In this document: in pieces, positions 27,820 through 37,400 of the stretch
How the letters are laid out: every line of letters begins with the position of its first letter
Numbering within the stretch: the first letter of the stretch is position 1
Assembly: GCF_021495345.1 (NCBI RefSeq)
Contig: NZ_CP099397.1
Span: forward strand, 5,227,096-5,291,095
Origin: Pseudomonas hydrolytica
Lineage (GTDB): Bacteria > Pseudomonadota > Gammaproteobacteria > Pseudomonadales > Pseudomonadaceae
Reading direction: 5' to 3'
DNA: 64,000 bases
Translations under genes and position numbers: made by a program
The notes under the pieces: generated by a model
The model's database searches: none
What the model was told of the DNA's origin: nothing
Seen by the model: the letters and a program-made list of their open reading frames with translations, nothing else

Positions 27820-28389
27820 TCAGGCCTTGATCGCCTCGCCAATCGCGTAGTAATGCCCACCGGCCACGTGATGCAGGCTGCGCAGGCTCGGGTCGGCCGT
27901 TTCGAAATGCCAGCGGCCATCGCGGAACACGCGCTCATCGGCCCAGGCTGCGATCACCTCGCCGATAAACAGGTCGTAGGCCTGCTGGTTGTGCGGCTCG
28001 TCGATCAGCCGGCAGACCAGCCAGGCCGAACAGCCCGCCACCAGCGGCAGGTCGTGATCTTCCATCGTGAACAGCTCGACCCCGGCATGGACCAGCTTCG
28101 CCGGGTCATCCGCCAGGCTGGCATTGCCCACCGCCTGGGTCAGTTGCAGCTGCGCCACCGTCGGCACCTGGATGGCGAACAAGCCGCTGCCCTCGATCAG
28201 CGCGCGGGTGCGGGTGGCCTTGTCTAATACCACGGTGAGCTTCGGCGGCTCGAAATCCAGGGCGCAGCACCAGGCTGCCGCCATGACGTTATCCACAGCC
28301 TGATGACGAGCCGACACCAGCACGGTGGGGCCGTGGTTGAGCAGACGGTAGGCCTTGGCCAGGTCGACGGGACGGATGTGCGCGCTCAT
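27820..28389 (-). CDS. Flavin-reductase-like (FMN-binding split barrel) protein
   Basis: A 189-residue protein of the flavin reductase/DIM6 family: LLNHGPTVLVSARHQAVDNV, AAAWCCALDFEPPKLTVVL, LDKATRTRALIEGSGLFAIQ. ATG 28389 follows CGAGGAGTCTGC. Such proteins reduce or bind FMN. It lies beside an SDR gene on the same strand, but a terminator separates them, so it has its own promoter. Substrate unknown. Confidence 0.85.
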   Translation of the reverse strand: MSAHIRPVDLAKAYRLLNHGPTVLVSARHQAVDNVMAAAWCCALDFEPPKLTVVLDKATRTRALIEGSGLFAIQVPTVAQLQLTQAVGNASLADDPAKLVHAGVELFTMEDHDLPLVAGCSAWLVCRLIDEPHNQQAYDLFIGEVIAAWADERVFRDGRWHFETADPSLRSLHHVAGGHYYAIGEAIKA

Positions 28390-28405
28390 GCAGACTCCTC
28401 GAAAC

Positions 28406-28456
28406 AAAAAAAGGCGCTCGCATGCTGGCCCGTGAAGGCCTGCATCGCAAGCGCCT
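28406..28456 (-). terminator. Intrinsic terminator after the SDR gene
   Basis: On the minus strand AGGCGCTTGCGATGC pairs imperfectly with GCATGCGAGCGCCT, followed by seven T. Confidence 0.8.
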
Positions 28457-28473
28457 GCCGTAGCGGCTGTGGA

Positions 28474-29217
28474 TCAGAACTCCTGTACGGTCGGGCGCAG
28501 GACGATCTCGTTGATGTCGACGTCGGCCGGCTGCTCGATGGCGTAGGCGATGGCGCGCGCCACCGACTCAGCCGGAATCGCCTGCTTGTAGAAATCGACG
28601 ACGAAGTCGCGGCTCTGCTGGTGGGAGCTGCCGAACTTCAGCTCGGAGTCCACCGCACCCGGCTCGATGGTGGTGGTACGGATGCTGCCGCCCACCTCAT
28701 GGCGCAGGCCTTCGGAGATGGCGCGCACGGCGAACTTGGTGCCGCTGTAGACGGTACCGCCCGGGCTGAACACCTTGATCCCGGCCACCGAGGCGATGTT
28801 GATGAAGTGCCCGGCGTTCTGCTGCTGGAACACCGGCAGCGCCGCGGCGATGCCGTACAGCACGCCCTTGATGTTGATGTCGATCATGCGCTCCCACTCC
28901 TCGACGCGCACGTCGCTCAGCGGTGCGATGGCCATCAGCCCGGCGTTGTTGACCAGCACATCGACGCGGCCGAAGGTGTCCAGTGCGCCCTGGATCAGCG
29001 CCTTGACCTCATCGGCGCGGGTCACGTCAGTCTGGTAGGCCACGGCCTCGCCGCCAGCGGCGATCAGCTCACCGACAAGCTGCTCGAGACGCTCCTTGCG
29101 CCGCGCAGCCAGCACCACCTTGGCGCCCAGTTGGCTGAGATGACGCGCGGTGGCCTCACCCAGGCCGCTGCTGGCGCCGGTGATGACCACGACCTTGCCG
29201 GAAATGTTGTTGCTCAT
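28474..29217 (-). CDS. Short-chain dehydrogenase/reductase (SDR)
   Basis: A 247-residue oxidoreductase. Cofactor motif TGASSGLGEATA near residue 14, NNAGLMA, catalytic Ser in NIASVAG and YxxxK in YSGTKFAVRAI. The Arg/Lys after strand 2 (AARRKER) suggests NADP(H). ATG 29217 has AGAGGG upstream. Divergent from a LysR gene with a perfect palindrome between them, so this is probably its target. Substrate unknown. Confidence 0.92.
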   Translation of the reverse strand: MSNNISGKVVVITGASSGLGEATARHLSQLGAKVVLAARRKERLEQLVGELIAAGGEAVAYQTDVTRADEVKALIQGALDTFGRVDVLVNNAGLMAIAPLSDVRVEEWERMIDINIKGVLYGIAAALPVFQQQNAGHFINIASVAGIKVFSPGGTVYSGTKFAVRAISEGLRHEVGGSIRTTTIEPGAVDSELKFGSSHQQSRDFVVDFYKQAIPAESVARAIAYAIEQPADVDINEIVLRPTVQEF

Positions 29218-29323
29218 GGGTAAGCCCTCTCTCGATTCGTTGGAGTGTCCGTGCCATACGCCGGACATGGGCTCAGGTTAGGGGCGATTTCCGTTTCAAT
29301 GAATGGAAGAGTTTGGATTAGGC

Positions 29324-29342
29324 TATTCCATATTCTGGAATA
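29324..29342. promoter_or_regulatory. LysR-type operator palindrome
   Basis: TATTCCA-TATTC-TGGAATA is a perfect 7-5-7 inverted repeat with T-N11-A inside, 16 bp before the LysR ATG and 106 bp before the SDR start. Confidence 0.75.
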
Positions 29343-29357
29343 CAAAGGCGCCCCGAC

Positions 29358-30269
29358 ATGCTCAACCGCATGGAGATGATCCGCATCTTCTGCAGCGCGG
29401 CCGACTGCAGCAATTTCCGCGAAGCAGCCACTCGCCTGGGGGTTTCCCCGCAGGCGGTGACCCGCGCGATCAAGGCGCTGGAGGAGGAGCTCGGCGAGAT
29501 TCTCTTCCACCGCAACACCCGCCAGGTGCATATCACCGCCTTCGGCGAGGCTTACGCGGTGCGCGCCCGGCAGATGCTGGAGGATTTCGACGCGCTGTTT
29601 CGCGGCCACCGCGCCGAGGCCGAATCGGCCATCGCCGGGCGCATCGGCATCACCGCGCCGCAGGCCATCGGCAAGCGCTTTCTGGTTGCGTTCCTGCAGC
29701 CCTTGCTCAAGCAGCACCCGCAACTGGTGCTGAACCTGCGCCTGGAGGACGAGATCACCGACGCGGTGGAGGCGCAGATCGACATCGGCATCCGTGTCGG
29801 CTTCCTGCGTGACAGCCGCTATGTCGCCCGTGCCATGGCACCGGTGCCGTTGCAGGTGGTGGCCACGCCGGAACTGATCGCTGCCAGCGGCGCACCGCGT
29901 GACCTCGACGAGTTGCAGCAGCGGCCGCTGTCGGTGCTGATCGACCGCAAGAATGGCCGCCCCTGGCCGTGGACATTCGCCCATGGTCCCAGCCTGCATC
30001 CGCCCACACCAGCGCTGGTGTGCGACGACCCCGAAGCCGAGCTGGAGGCCGTACTCGCCGGCCTGGCCTACGGCCAGTTGCCCGCCTACCTGGCGCAGCC
30101 CTATCTGCAAAGCGGCCACCTGCAGGCGGTGCTGACGGAGCAGGCGCCCGATCCCTGGCAGCTGTTCATCTACCGCCCACAGCAGGGCCCGGTGCCGCCA
30201 AGGGTGCGCCTGGTGTTCGATCACCTGCGCGCCTGCTTCTCCGATCCGGCGCAGTTTCCCCAGGGCTGA
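29358..30269 (+). CDS. LysR family transcriptional regulator
   Basis: A 303-residue regulator. The N-terminal winged HTH reads FREAATRLGVSPQAVTRAIK (about 21-40), followed by LGEILFHRNTRQVHITAFGE; the rest is the two-lobed effector domain. The ATG lies 16 bp after the palindrome, which suits autoregulation and control of the divergent SDR gene. Confidence 0.92.
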   Translation: MLNRMEMIRIFCSAADCSNFREAATRLGVSPQAVTRAIKALEEELGEILFHRNTRQVHITAFGEAYAVRARQMLEDFDALFRGHRAEAESAIAGRIGITAPQAIGKRFLVAFLQPLLKQHPQLVLNLRLEDEITDAVEAQIDIGIRVGFLRDSRYVARAMAPVPLQVVATPELIAASGAPRDLDELQQRPLSVLIDRKNGRPWPWTFAHGPSLHPPTPALVCDDPEAELEAVLAGLAYGQLPAYLAQPYLQSGHLQAVLTEQAPDPWQLFIYRPQQGPVPPRVRLVFDHLRACFSDPAQFPQG

Positions 30270-30370
30270 GGTCGCTCACGGCAACGCCGTTGTCGCCTGC
30301 GAAGCGCCCGCCGCGGCTATCGCTCCGCAACCTGCCTGAAGCCGTCTAAACCAGGGATCAGGAGCGTCGC

Positions 30371-30451
30371 ATGAATGCTATCAACACAGGCCGGCAGGTC
30401 AGCCTGGCCACCTTGCACCAGGTGATCGGCCTGCTGCATCGCCACACATAA
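30371..30451 (+). CDS. Possible 26-residue small ORF
   Basis: Begins MNAINTGRQVSLATLHQ and has AGGAGCGTCGC right before its ATG, a strong ribosome binding site. The 406-bp stretch 30270-30675 holds nothing else recognisable; this may be a small protein or the remnant of a longer gene. Confidence 0.35.
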   Translation: MNAINTGRQVSLATLHQVIGLLHRHT

Positions 30452-30675
30452 CGCAAGGCTGCGGCGCGTAGGACGCAGCCTATCTCCCGCCACTCGGCAG
30501 GCGCTGGCCAGACAGCAAATGGGGCAGTTGTGCAAAGTGGATCAATAAAAATCCGCGGAAATGGATCTATGTGGCTAGGCCACTGGTGCGTACATTCTTC
30601 CTCACCGGGCCGCAGTGGTACTGCCAGTTGCAGAGGGGCATCGGTTTCTTCTCAACTCGCATATGGATGAAAACC

Positions 30676-31155
30676 ATGAGCCAGCGCCTCGACTATTTCG
30701 CCCTCTCTCCCAAGGCCTCCGGCAAGTACGCCGAATTTTCCATGCTGCTGACCCGCAGCCCTTTTCTCGCGCCGCTGGCCCATCTGGTGATGCTGCGGGC
30801 GTCGCAACTCAACGGCTGCGCCTTCTGCGTCGACATGCATGTGAAGGAAGCCAAGATCCACGGTGATCGCGAGCTGCGTCTGCACCATGTCGCCGTGTGG
30901 CGCGAATCGCCCCTGTTCTCGGAGCAGGAGCGCGCCGCATTGGAATGGACGGAAGCGCTGACCCAGCTGGCGCCGCACGGTGTCTCCGATGCCATCTACG
31001 CCAGCGTGCGCGAGCAGTTCTCCGAACAGGAACTGTCCGATCTGACCTTCCTGGTGGTCGCCATCAACGGCTGGAACCGCCTCAACGTGGCGTTTCGCAC
31101 CGTGCCGGGTTCCGCCGATGCGCAGTTCGGTCTGGACAAGGCCGGCCTGGCCTGA
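30676..31155 (+). CDS. AhpD-like carboxymuconolactone decarboxylase family protein
   Basis: A 159-residue protein with the AhpD-type active site LNGCAFCVDMHVKEAK (CxxC followed by His), and ERAALEWTEALTQLA. Such proteins act as peroxidase partners or thiol-based reductases. ATG 30676 (MSQRLDYFAL) is chosen, with GGATGA upstream; an ATG three codons earlier is possible. It is followed 21 bp later by an azoreductase-like gene, suggesting a small redox operon. Confidence 0.87.
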   Translation: MSQRLDYFALSPKASGKYAEFSMLLTRSPFLAPLAHLVMLRASQLNGCAFCVDMHVKEAKIHGDRELRLHHVAVWRESPLFSEQERAALEWTEALTQLAPHGVSDAIYASVREQFSEQELSDLTFLVVAINGWNRLNVAFRTVPGSADAQFGLDKAGLA

Positions 31156-31176
31156 AGCCACCGAGGAGGCATCGCC

Positions 31177-31794
31177 ATGACCGCTCCCCTCCGTGTGCTG
31201 CGCCTGATCGGCAGCCCGCGCGGCGCCGATTCGGAGAGCCTGCGCCTGTCGCAGCGGGTAATCGAGGCCCTGGCCGCCAGCCAGCCGCTCGCCGTGCAGG
31301 ACCTCGACGTCAATGACCTGCCGCATGTGGACGCCCGCTACGCCCTGGCACTGGCCTCGCCGGCTGCCGCCATGCACGCCGAGCCAGGCGACACTCAGCA
31401 ACGTTCTGCGGCGCTGATCCGCCAGCTCGACGACACCGATGTTCTGCTGATCGCCACGCCGATGCACAACTACACGCTGCCTTCGGCGCTCAAGGCCTGG
31501 GTCGACCATATCATGCGCATCGGCGTGACCTTCAACGGCACAGCACAGGGCAAGGTCGGCCTCCTGCGGGATCGACCGGTTTACGTGGCCATCGCCTCGG
31601 GTGGCCTGATCAGTGGCGAGCAGGCGCGCCAACCGGACTTCCTGCGTCCTTATCTGCAGGCCGCGCTGGCGACGGTTGGCCTGAGGGACATGCACTTCTT
31701 CTGCGTGGAAGGCACCGCCAGAGGTGGTTCGGCGCTGGAACAGGCCCGCGCAGTCGCGCAGGCCCGGATAGCGGCCTTCTTTGGTCCAGGCTGA
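31177..31794 (+). CDS. FMN-dependent NADH-azoreductase-like flavodoxin-fold protein
   Basis: A 205-residue AzoR-like protein: IGSPRGADSESLRLS at the phosphate-binding loop and the hallmark ATPMHNYTLPSALKAWVDHI, followed by VTFNGTAQGKVGLL. GAGGAGGCATCGCC precedes the ATG. Reduces quinones or azo compounds with NAD(P)H and FMN. Probably in one operon with the AhpD-like gene. Confidence 0.88.
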   Translation: MTAPLRVLRLIGSPRGADSESLRLSQRVIEALAASQPLAVQDLDVNDLPHVDARYALALASPAAAMHAEPGDTQQRSAALIRQLDDTDVLLIATPMHNYTLPSALKAWVDHIMRIGVTFNGTAQGKVGLLRDRPVYVAIASGGLISGEQARQPDFLRPYLQAALATVGLRDMHFFCVEGTARGGSALEQARAVAQARIAAFFGPG

Positions 31795-31891
31795 GGGCGG
31801 CTGGCTGCAATCCAGTCCGTCAGCCGAGAGCGACGATCATCAATGGTGGACTGCGAAGATTCACGGCCGGAGCATGTTTAACGTTTACCAG

Positions 31892-32659
31892 TCACGCTTC
31901 TGCCTCATGCTCCCTGCGTAACAGATAACTATCCATGATCCAGCCATTACGCTCCCGTGCCTCGGCACGGGTCATGGCGATGCGTTCGGCCACCTCGTCC
32001 AGCGGGCCGGCGATCAGGATTTCATCGGCAGTGCCGACATAGGCGCCCCAGTAGATATGCAGCCCCTGACCGACGAAGCGGCGGTAGCTGTCCTTGGCGT
32101 CGAGCATCACCGCCACGCTGTCCACGCCCTGCGGCCAGCCTTCGGCGAGCAGGCGGCCGGTGGTGATTTCCACGGCGCGGCCGATGCTGTTGAGCGGGAT
32201 GCGATGGCGCGCGGTCAGCGCCTGCAGGCTGGTGATGCCGGGGATCACGTCATAGACGAAATCGCTACGGCGCGCGGCGATGGCCTCGATGATGCGGATG
32301 CTGCTGTCGTACAGCGAGGGGTCGCCCCAGACCATAAAGGCCGCCGTCTCGCCATCGGCCATCTGCTCGTCGATCAGTTGCTCGAACACCGCCTGCTTGT
32401 CGCGGTTGAGTTCGTCGACGCTGGCGCGGTAGTCGGCGGCGTCACGCTCGCGCTCCGGTTGCAGGCCTTCGGCGAAGCGCGGCGCGTGGCCGTCGAGAAA
32501 GCGCGCGCAGATCTCGCGGCGCAGGGCGTTGAGCTTGTGCTTGGCCGCGCCCTTGTCCATCAGGAAGATCACGTCACTGCGGCGCAGCGCCTTGATCGCC
32601 TGGTAGGTGATGTAGTCCGGGTCGCCGGCACCGATGCCGACCAGCAGCAGGGTTTTCAT
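31892..32659 (-). CDS. cobF: Precorrin-6A synthase (deacetylating)
   Basis: A 255-residue tetrapyrrole methylase: LLLVGIGAGDPDYITYQAIK, DVIFLMDKG, AAFMVWGDPSLYDSSIRI, VIPGITSLQALTARHRIPLN. It methylates C1 of precorrin-5 with loss of acetate, giving precorrin-6A, the CobK substrate. ATG 32659 overlaps the chlD stop (ATGA) and has CTGGAGAACCCC before it. It is the last gene of the cobW-cobN-chlI/D-cobF unit. P. aeruginosa is thought to use CbiD instead of CobF. Confidence 0.93.
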   Translation of the reverse strand: MKTLLLVGIGAGDPDYITYQAIKALRRSDVIFLMDKGAAKHKLNALRREICARFLDGHAPRFAEGLQPERERDAADYRASVDELNRDKQAVFEQLIDEQMADGETAAFMVWGDPSLYDSSIRIIEAIAARRSDFVYDVIPGITSLQALTARHRIPLNSIGRAVEITTGRLLAEGWPQGVDSVAVMLDAKDSYRRFVGQGLHIYWGAYVGTADEILIAGPLDEVAERIAMTRAEARERNGWIMDSYLLRREHEAEA

Positions 32660-33354
32660 GGGGTTCTCCAGGTGCGCCCTGGCACGCCGGGCGACAGGTC
32701 GTCGATATGGTGGTAGTCGGCCTGTAGGGCCTGCGCCAACTGGCGGGCGCGGCCCAGGCGGATAGGCGCGCGCTCGGTATCGAGCAGCAGGGTCGGGCAT
32801 GGCAGCGGCGCCAACGCTGGCAGGTCACGCAGACGGCCATCGGTGAGAATCAGCAGGCGCTGGCGTTCGTGCGGTTTCAGGCGCTGACGGCGCAGCAGCC
32901 AGCCGCCGGCCTGCTGCAGCGCATCGAGCAGCGGCGTGCCGCCACCGGCGCCCAGCTCCTGCAACCAGCGGTGCAGCTCGGCGCTGGCCTTGCGCCCCTG
33001 CCACAGCCATTGCGCTTCGCGGCCGCCGGCCTGCAACACGGCCAGCCGCACGCGCTGGCGGTAGGCGCTGTCGAAGACTTCGGCGAGCACGCCCTTGGCC
33101 AGGCTTAGCGCGCCGTGTCGGCGGGTCGAGGCGGAGGCATCCACCAGCACCAGCCACAACTCGTCGGCCTGCTGGCTGCGCGGGCGCAGCACCAGTTCTT
33201 CGCGGCGTTGCGGCCGGCCCTGGCGCAGGGTCGCCGCCCAGTCGATTCGCCCGCCCGCGCCAGCTCGTGCGGCGCCACGCAGGCCGCCGCCGAGTCGTCC
33301 GGGCCGGTTACGGGCATCCGCGCCTGTGGCTGTGGGCGGGCGGATGCTCAGGGC
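32656..33354 (-). CDS. chlD: VWA-domain chelatase subunit (ChlD-like), reached by -1 frameshift from chlI
   Basis: The frame encodes 232 residues: a linker (ALSIRPPTATGADARNRPGR, then GGRIDWAATLRQGRP) and a von Willebrand A domain with MIDAS residues DASASTRRHG and ILTDGR. It has no ATG, GTG or TTG between the preceding in-frame stop and the conserved linker; the only ordinary start, GTG 33192, would delete the linker. The frame is exactly -1 relative to chlI at an A AAA AAG heptamer, so the real product is probably a 564-residue ChlI-ChlD fusion made by programmed frameshifting. The domain couples the AAA+ motor to CobN during cobalt insertion. Confidence 0.88.
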   Translation of the reverse strand, partial: ALSIRPPTATGADARNRPGRLGGGLRGAARAGAGGRIDWAATLRQGRPQRREELVLRPRSQQADELWLVLVDASASTRRHGALSLAKGVLAEVFDSAYRQRVRLAVLQAGGREAQWLWQGRKASAELHRWLQELGAGGGTPLLDALQQAGGWLLRRQRLKPHERQRLLILTDGRLRDLPALAPLPCPTLLLDTERAPIRLGRARQLAQALQADYHHIDDLSPGVPGRTWRTP

Positions 33355-33360
33355 TTTTTT
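33314..33360 (-). promoter_or_regulatory. -1 programmed ribosomal frameshift signal (A AAA AAG plus hairpin)
   Basis: The slippery heptamer occupies 33360-33354 and is in the correct phase (GCA AAA AAG CCC TGA). The zero-frame stop follows one codon later. Six bases after the heptamer an 8-bp perfect stem starts, GCATCCGC (33347-33340) pairing with GCGGATGC (33321-33314) around an 18-base loop. Confidence 0.85.
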
Positions 33361-34349
33361 GCCCAGCGCGGCGGTACGCGCCGCTCGCCCATGGCCTGTG
33401 GCTGCGCCGGCAGCTCACCCCACTGACCTTCGCCCTGGCTCTGCTGCCGCGCCTGCTGCGGCGCCTGGTTCTGCTCGGGCGGCGTGGCAGCCGGCGGCTG
33501 TTGCTGGCGACGGCGATGGCGCAGGACGAAGTCCTCCACTGCGTCGATATCCACAGGCTCGATAGCCGCCGCGCCGCGCCAGGCGGCATGGGCGCGAGCG
33601 GCGCGCAGCCAGACCAGATCGGCGCGCAGACCATCGACGCCGGCAGCGAAGCAGCGCTGGCTGATCTCGCTCAAGGCGGCGTCATCCAGCGGGATATCGA
33701 CCAGGCGCTGGCGGGCGTTCTGGCAACGGGCAGCGAGGGCATCCTGCTCGCCCTGCCAGCGTTGCAGGAAAGCAGCAGGATCGGCATCGAAGGCCAGCCG
33801 GCGACGGACGATCTCGGCGCGTTCGGCCGGTTGCGGCTGGCCATCGAGGGCCAGGTTGAGGCCGAAGCGATCGAGCAGTTGCGGACGCAGCTCACCCTCC
33901 TCGGCGTTCATGGTGCCGATCAGCACGAAGCGCGCGGCATGCCGATGGGAGATGCCGTCACGCTCGACATGGTTGACCCCGCTGGCGGCGGCATCGAGCA
34001 GCAGATCGACCAGATGATCCGGCAGCAGGTTGACCTCATCGACATAGAGCACGCCGCCGTTGGCGCGCGCCAGCAGCCCGGGAGAGAACTGCGCCCGACC
34101 TTCGCCCAGCGCCGCGTCCAGATCCAGGGTGCCGACGATGCGCTCCTCGCTCGCCCCCAGCGGCAGGGTGACGAAGCGCCCGCCCTCCAGCAGATCGGCC
34201 AGGCCTCGGGCCAGGGTGGACTTGGCCATGCCGCGCGGGCCTTCGATCAGCACGCCGCCGATGGCCGAGTCGATGGCCGCCAGGCACAGCGCCAGCTTCA
34301 GCGAATCGGCACCGACCACGGCGGCGAGGGGGAAGTGGTATTCGGTCAT
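33348..34349 (-). CDS. chlI: AAA+ chelatase subunit (ChlI/BchI-like), zero-frame product
   Basis: A 333-residue ATPase. Walker A is degenerate (EGPRGMAKSTLARGL), Walker B is GGVLYVDEVNLLPDHLVDLL, and sensor/arginine-finger regions follow (LIGTMNAEEGELRPQLLDRF). The C-terminus is a Gln/Pro-rich linker. It replaces the CobS/CobT type of subunits and works with CobN to insert cobalt into hydrogenobyrinic acid a,c-diamide. Normal termination gives the short form; frameshifting adds the ChlD part. Confidence 0.92.
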   Translation of the reverse strand: MTEYHFPLAAVVGADSLKLALCLAAIDSAIGGVLIEGPRGMAKSTLARGLADLLEGGRFVTLPLGASEERIVGTLDLDAALGEGRAQFSPGLLARANGGVLYVDEVNLLPDHLVDLLLDAAASGVNHVERDGISHRHAARFVLIGTMNAEEGELRPQLLDRFGLNLALDGQPQPAERAEIVRRRLAFDADPAAFLQRWQGEQDALAARCQNARQRLVDIPLDDAALSEISQRCFAAGVDGLRADLVWLRAARAHAAWRGAAAIEPVDIDAVEDFVLRHRRRQQQPPAATPPEQNQAPQQARQQSQGEGQWGELPAQPQAMGERRVPPRWAKKP

Positions 34350-34381
34350 GGCTCAGGCCTGTGGATAAATGCGTTGCGACT

Positions 34382-34441
34382 GTAGCCCGAATGAAATCCG
34401 GGAGTGATGACTCAGACCGCCCCGGATTGCATCCGGGCTAC
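34382..34441. repeat. REP-type inverted repeat between cobN and chlI
   Basis: GTAGCCCGAATGAAATCCGG facing CCCGGATTGCATCCGGGCTA, same family as 24322-24373. It occupies nearly half of the 140-bp cobN-chlI gap. Confidence 0.85.
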
Positions 34442-34489
34442 GAAATATTCCCTCTGCCATCAACGGGAGAGGCGAGAAAAGCGCTCGCA

Positions 34490-37400
34490 TCAGCTTTCCT
34501 CGCTATCGAGCAGCAGGTTTTCCAGCGCTTCGCGGTACTCGCCGGGATTCTCCCACAGGCCGCGCTGCTGGGCTTCCAGCAGGCGTTCGAGGATATCGTT
34601 GAGCGCCCCCGGGTTGTGCTGTTGGATAAAATCGCGGGTGTCCTTGTCGAGCAGGTAGGCATCGGTGAGCAGCGCGTACTGGTGGTCGTCCACCAGCTCG
34701 CTGGTGGCGTCGAAGGCGAACAGGTAGTCGATGGTCGCCGCCAGCTCGAAGGCGCCCTTGTAGCCGTGGCGCTTCATGCCCTCGATCCACTTGGGATTGG
34801 CAGCACGGGCACGCACCACACGGTTGAGTTCTTCCTTGAGGCTGCGGATGCGCGGCGTATCCGGCTGGCTGTTGTCGCCAAAGTAGCTGGCCACCTTAAG
34901 CCCGCGCAGGGTTTCCACCGCCGCCAGCATGCCGCCCTGAAACTGGTAGTAGTCGTTGGAATCGAGGATGTCGTGCTCGCGGTTGTCCTGGTTGTGCAGC
35001 ACCGCCTGCATCTGCTCCAGGCGCTCGACGAAGCGCTGCCGCGCGGGTGCGCCCTCGGCGCCGCTGCCGTAGGCGTAGCCGCCCCAGTTCAGATACACCT
35101 CGGCCAGATCCGCGCGGCTCTGCCACAGGCGCTCCTCGATGGCGTTCTGCACCCCGGCGCCATAGGCCCCCGGCTTGGCGCCGAACACCCGCCAGCCGGC
35201 CTGACGCCGCGCCTCGGCTTCATCCAGGCCACCATCCTTGAGCGCCAGCGACTCGCGCCAGACCCGCGCCGACAGCGGGTTCATGTCTTCCGGCTCGTCC
35301 AGCTCGATCACCGCCTGCACGGCCTCGTCGAACAGGCGGATCAGGTTGCTGAAGGCATCGCGGAAGAAGCCCGACACGCGCAGGGTGACATCCACCCGGG
35401 GGCGGCCCAACTGCTCCAGCGGCAACACATCGAAACGCTCGACGCGCTGGCTACCCGGCTGCCATACCGGGCGCACGCCCATCAGCGCCAGCGCCTGGGC
35501 GATATCGTCGCCGCCGGTACGCATGGTCGCCGTGCCCCATACCGACAGGCCGAGCTGGCGCAGGTGGTCGCCCTCGTCCTGCAGGTGGCGCTCCAGCAGG
35601 CGATCCGCCGCCTGCACGCCGAGGCGCCAGGCAGTGGGCGTGGGCAAGTGGCGCACGTCGACGGTGAAGAAGTTGCGCCCAGTGGGCAGCACGTCCAAGC
35701 GTCCGCGACTCGGCGCGCCACTCGGCCCGGCAGGCACGAAACGCCCCTCCAGCGCGGCCAGCAGACCGCCCATTTCGGCGTCGCCGCAGGCATCCAGCAA
35801 CGGCGCGATATGCTCGGCCAGGCCGTCGAGAATCAGCGCCACCTCGGCGCCAAAGGCTTCGCTGCACTCCCCTGCCAGGCGCTGTTCGATCAGCCTCAGC
35901 GCCAGCAGCTCCAGGCGCTCGCGGGTATCGCCGACGGTGCGCCACAGGCTGTTATCCACAGCCATCAGCACTTGTGGACGGGGCCCCGCCCAGGCCTGGC
36001 CCATATCGCAGTCCAGCGGATCTAGGCCCAGCTCCAGGCCGCGCGCCAGTGCGCGCAGCAGGCTGGCATTGGCGCCCTGGCCATCGCCACGTGGGATGCG
36101 CAGCAAGGCCAGCAGGGTGTCGCGGCGCAGCTGGCCAGTCGGCGACTCGCCGAACACATGCAGGCCATCGCGGATCTGCGATTCCTTGAGGTCGCAGAGG
36201 TAGGCATCGAGCTGCGGCAGCCAGCTGTCGGCATCGTCGTTGAGTTGCAGGCCCAGCTCGCGGTCGAGGCTGGCCTCGCGCACCTTGGCCAGGATCTCAC
36301 CGCGTAGCTCCACGGCGCGGCGCTGGTCGAGCTGGCTGGCGTCGTAGTACTCGTCGGCCAGGCGCTCCAAATCACGCAGCGGGCCATAGCTTTCGGCGCG
36401 AGTCAGCGGCGGCATCAGATGGTCGATGATCACCGCCTGGGTGCGGCGCTTGGCCTGCGCGCCCTCGCCCGGGTCGTTGACGATAAAGGGATAGATATTC
36501 GGCAGCGGGCCGATCAGCGCCTGCGGCCAGCAGCCCTCGGACAGGCCGACGCTCTTGCCCGGCAGCCATTCCAGATTGCCATGCTTGCCGACGTGGATCA
36601 GCGCATCGGCGGCGAAGACCTTGCGCAGCCAGGCGTAGAAGGCGATATAGCCGTGCGGCGGCACCAGATCCGGGTCGTGGTACACCGCCGCCGGGTCGAG
36701 CTGGTAGCCGCGCGCCGGCTGGATGCCGACGAAGCACAGACCGAAGCGCAGCCCGGCCACCATCATCCGCCCGCAGCGGAACATGGGATCATCCTGCGGC
36801 TCGCCCCAACGCTCGCGTACTGCCTGCTGATTCTGCTCAGGCAGGCTGTGGAAAAACGTCAGGTAGTCGTCCAGCGCCAGGCTCTGCGCACAGGGGCGCG
36901 TATCCAGGCCATCCAGATCGTTGGTGACGCCGCCGAGCAGGCTGTGGACAAGTGCGGTGCCGCTATCGGGCAGGTTATCCACCGGATAGCCCTGGGTCTG
37001 CAGCGCGTGGAGGATATTCAGCGCGGCGGCCGGCGTATCCAGACCCACGCCATTGCCGATACGGCCATCGCGGGTCGGGTAGTTGGCAAGAATCAGCGCG
37101 ATTCGCTTCTGATCGTTGCTTTTAAGCGCCAACTGACACCAGTTACGCGCCAGTTCAGCGACGAAGGCCATACCCGATTCGTGTGCCTGGTAGCACACCA
37201 CATCGCTCTGGCTGCGCTCGCTGCGCCAGGCCAGACCCTTGAAGCTGATGGCGGTGCCGATCAGCCGGCCATCCAGCTCGGGCAGTACCACATGCATGGC
37301 CAGGTCACGCGAGCCCAGGCCCTGGGCGCTGGCCTGCCACTGCGCCTGGTTATCCAGCGAGCAGATGGCCTGCAGCACCGGGATATCGCGGCGGAACACC

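Noticed and set aside
30317..30535. 72-codon minus-strand frame after the LysR gene
   Set aside because: No ribosome binding site, Cys/Arg-rich composition typical of random high-GC frames.
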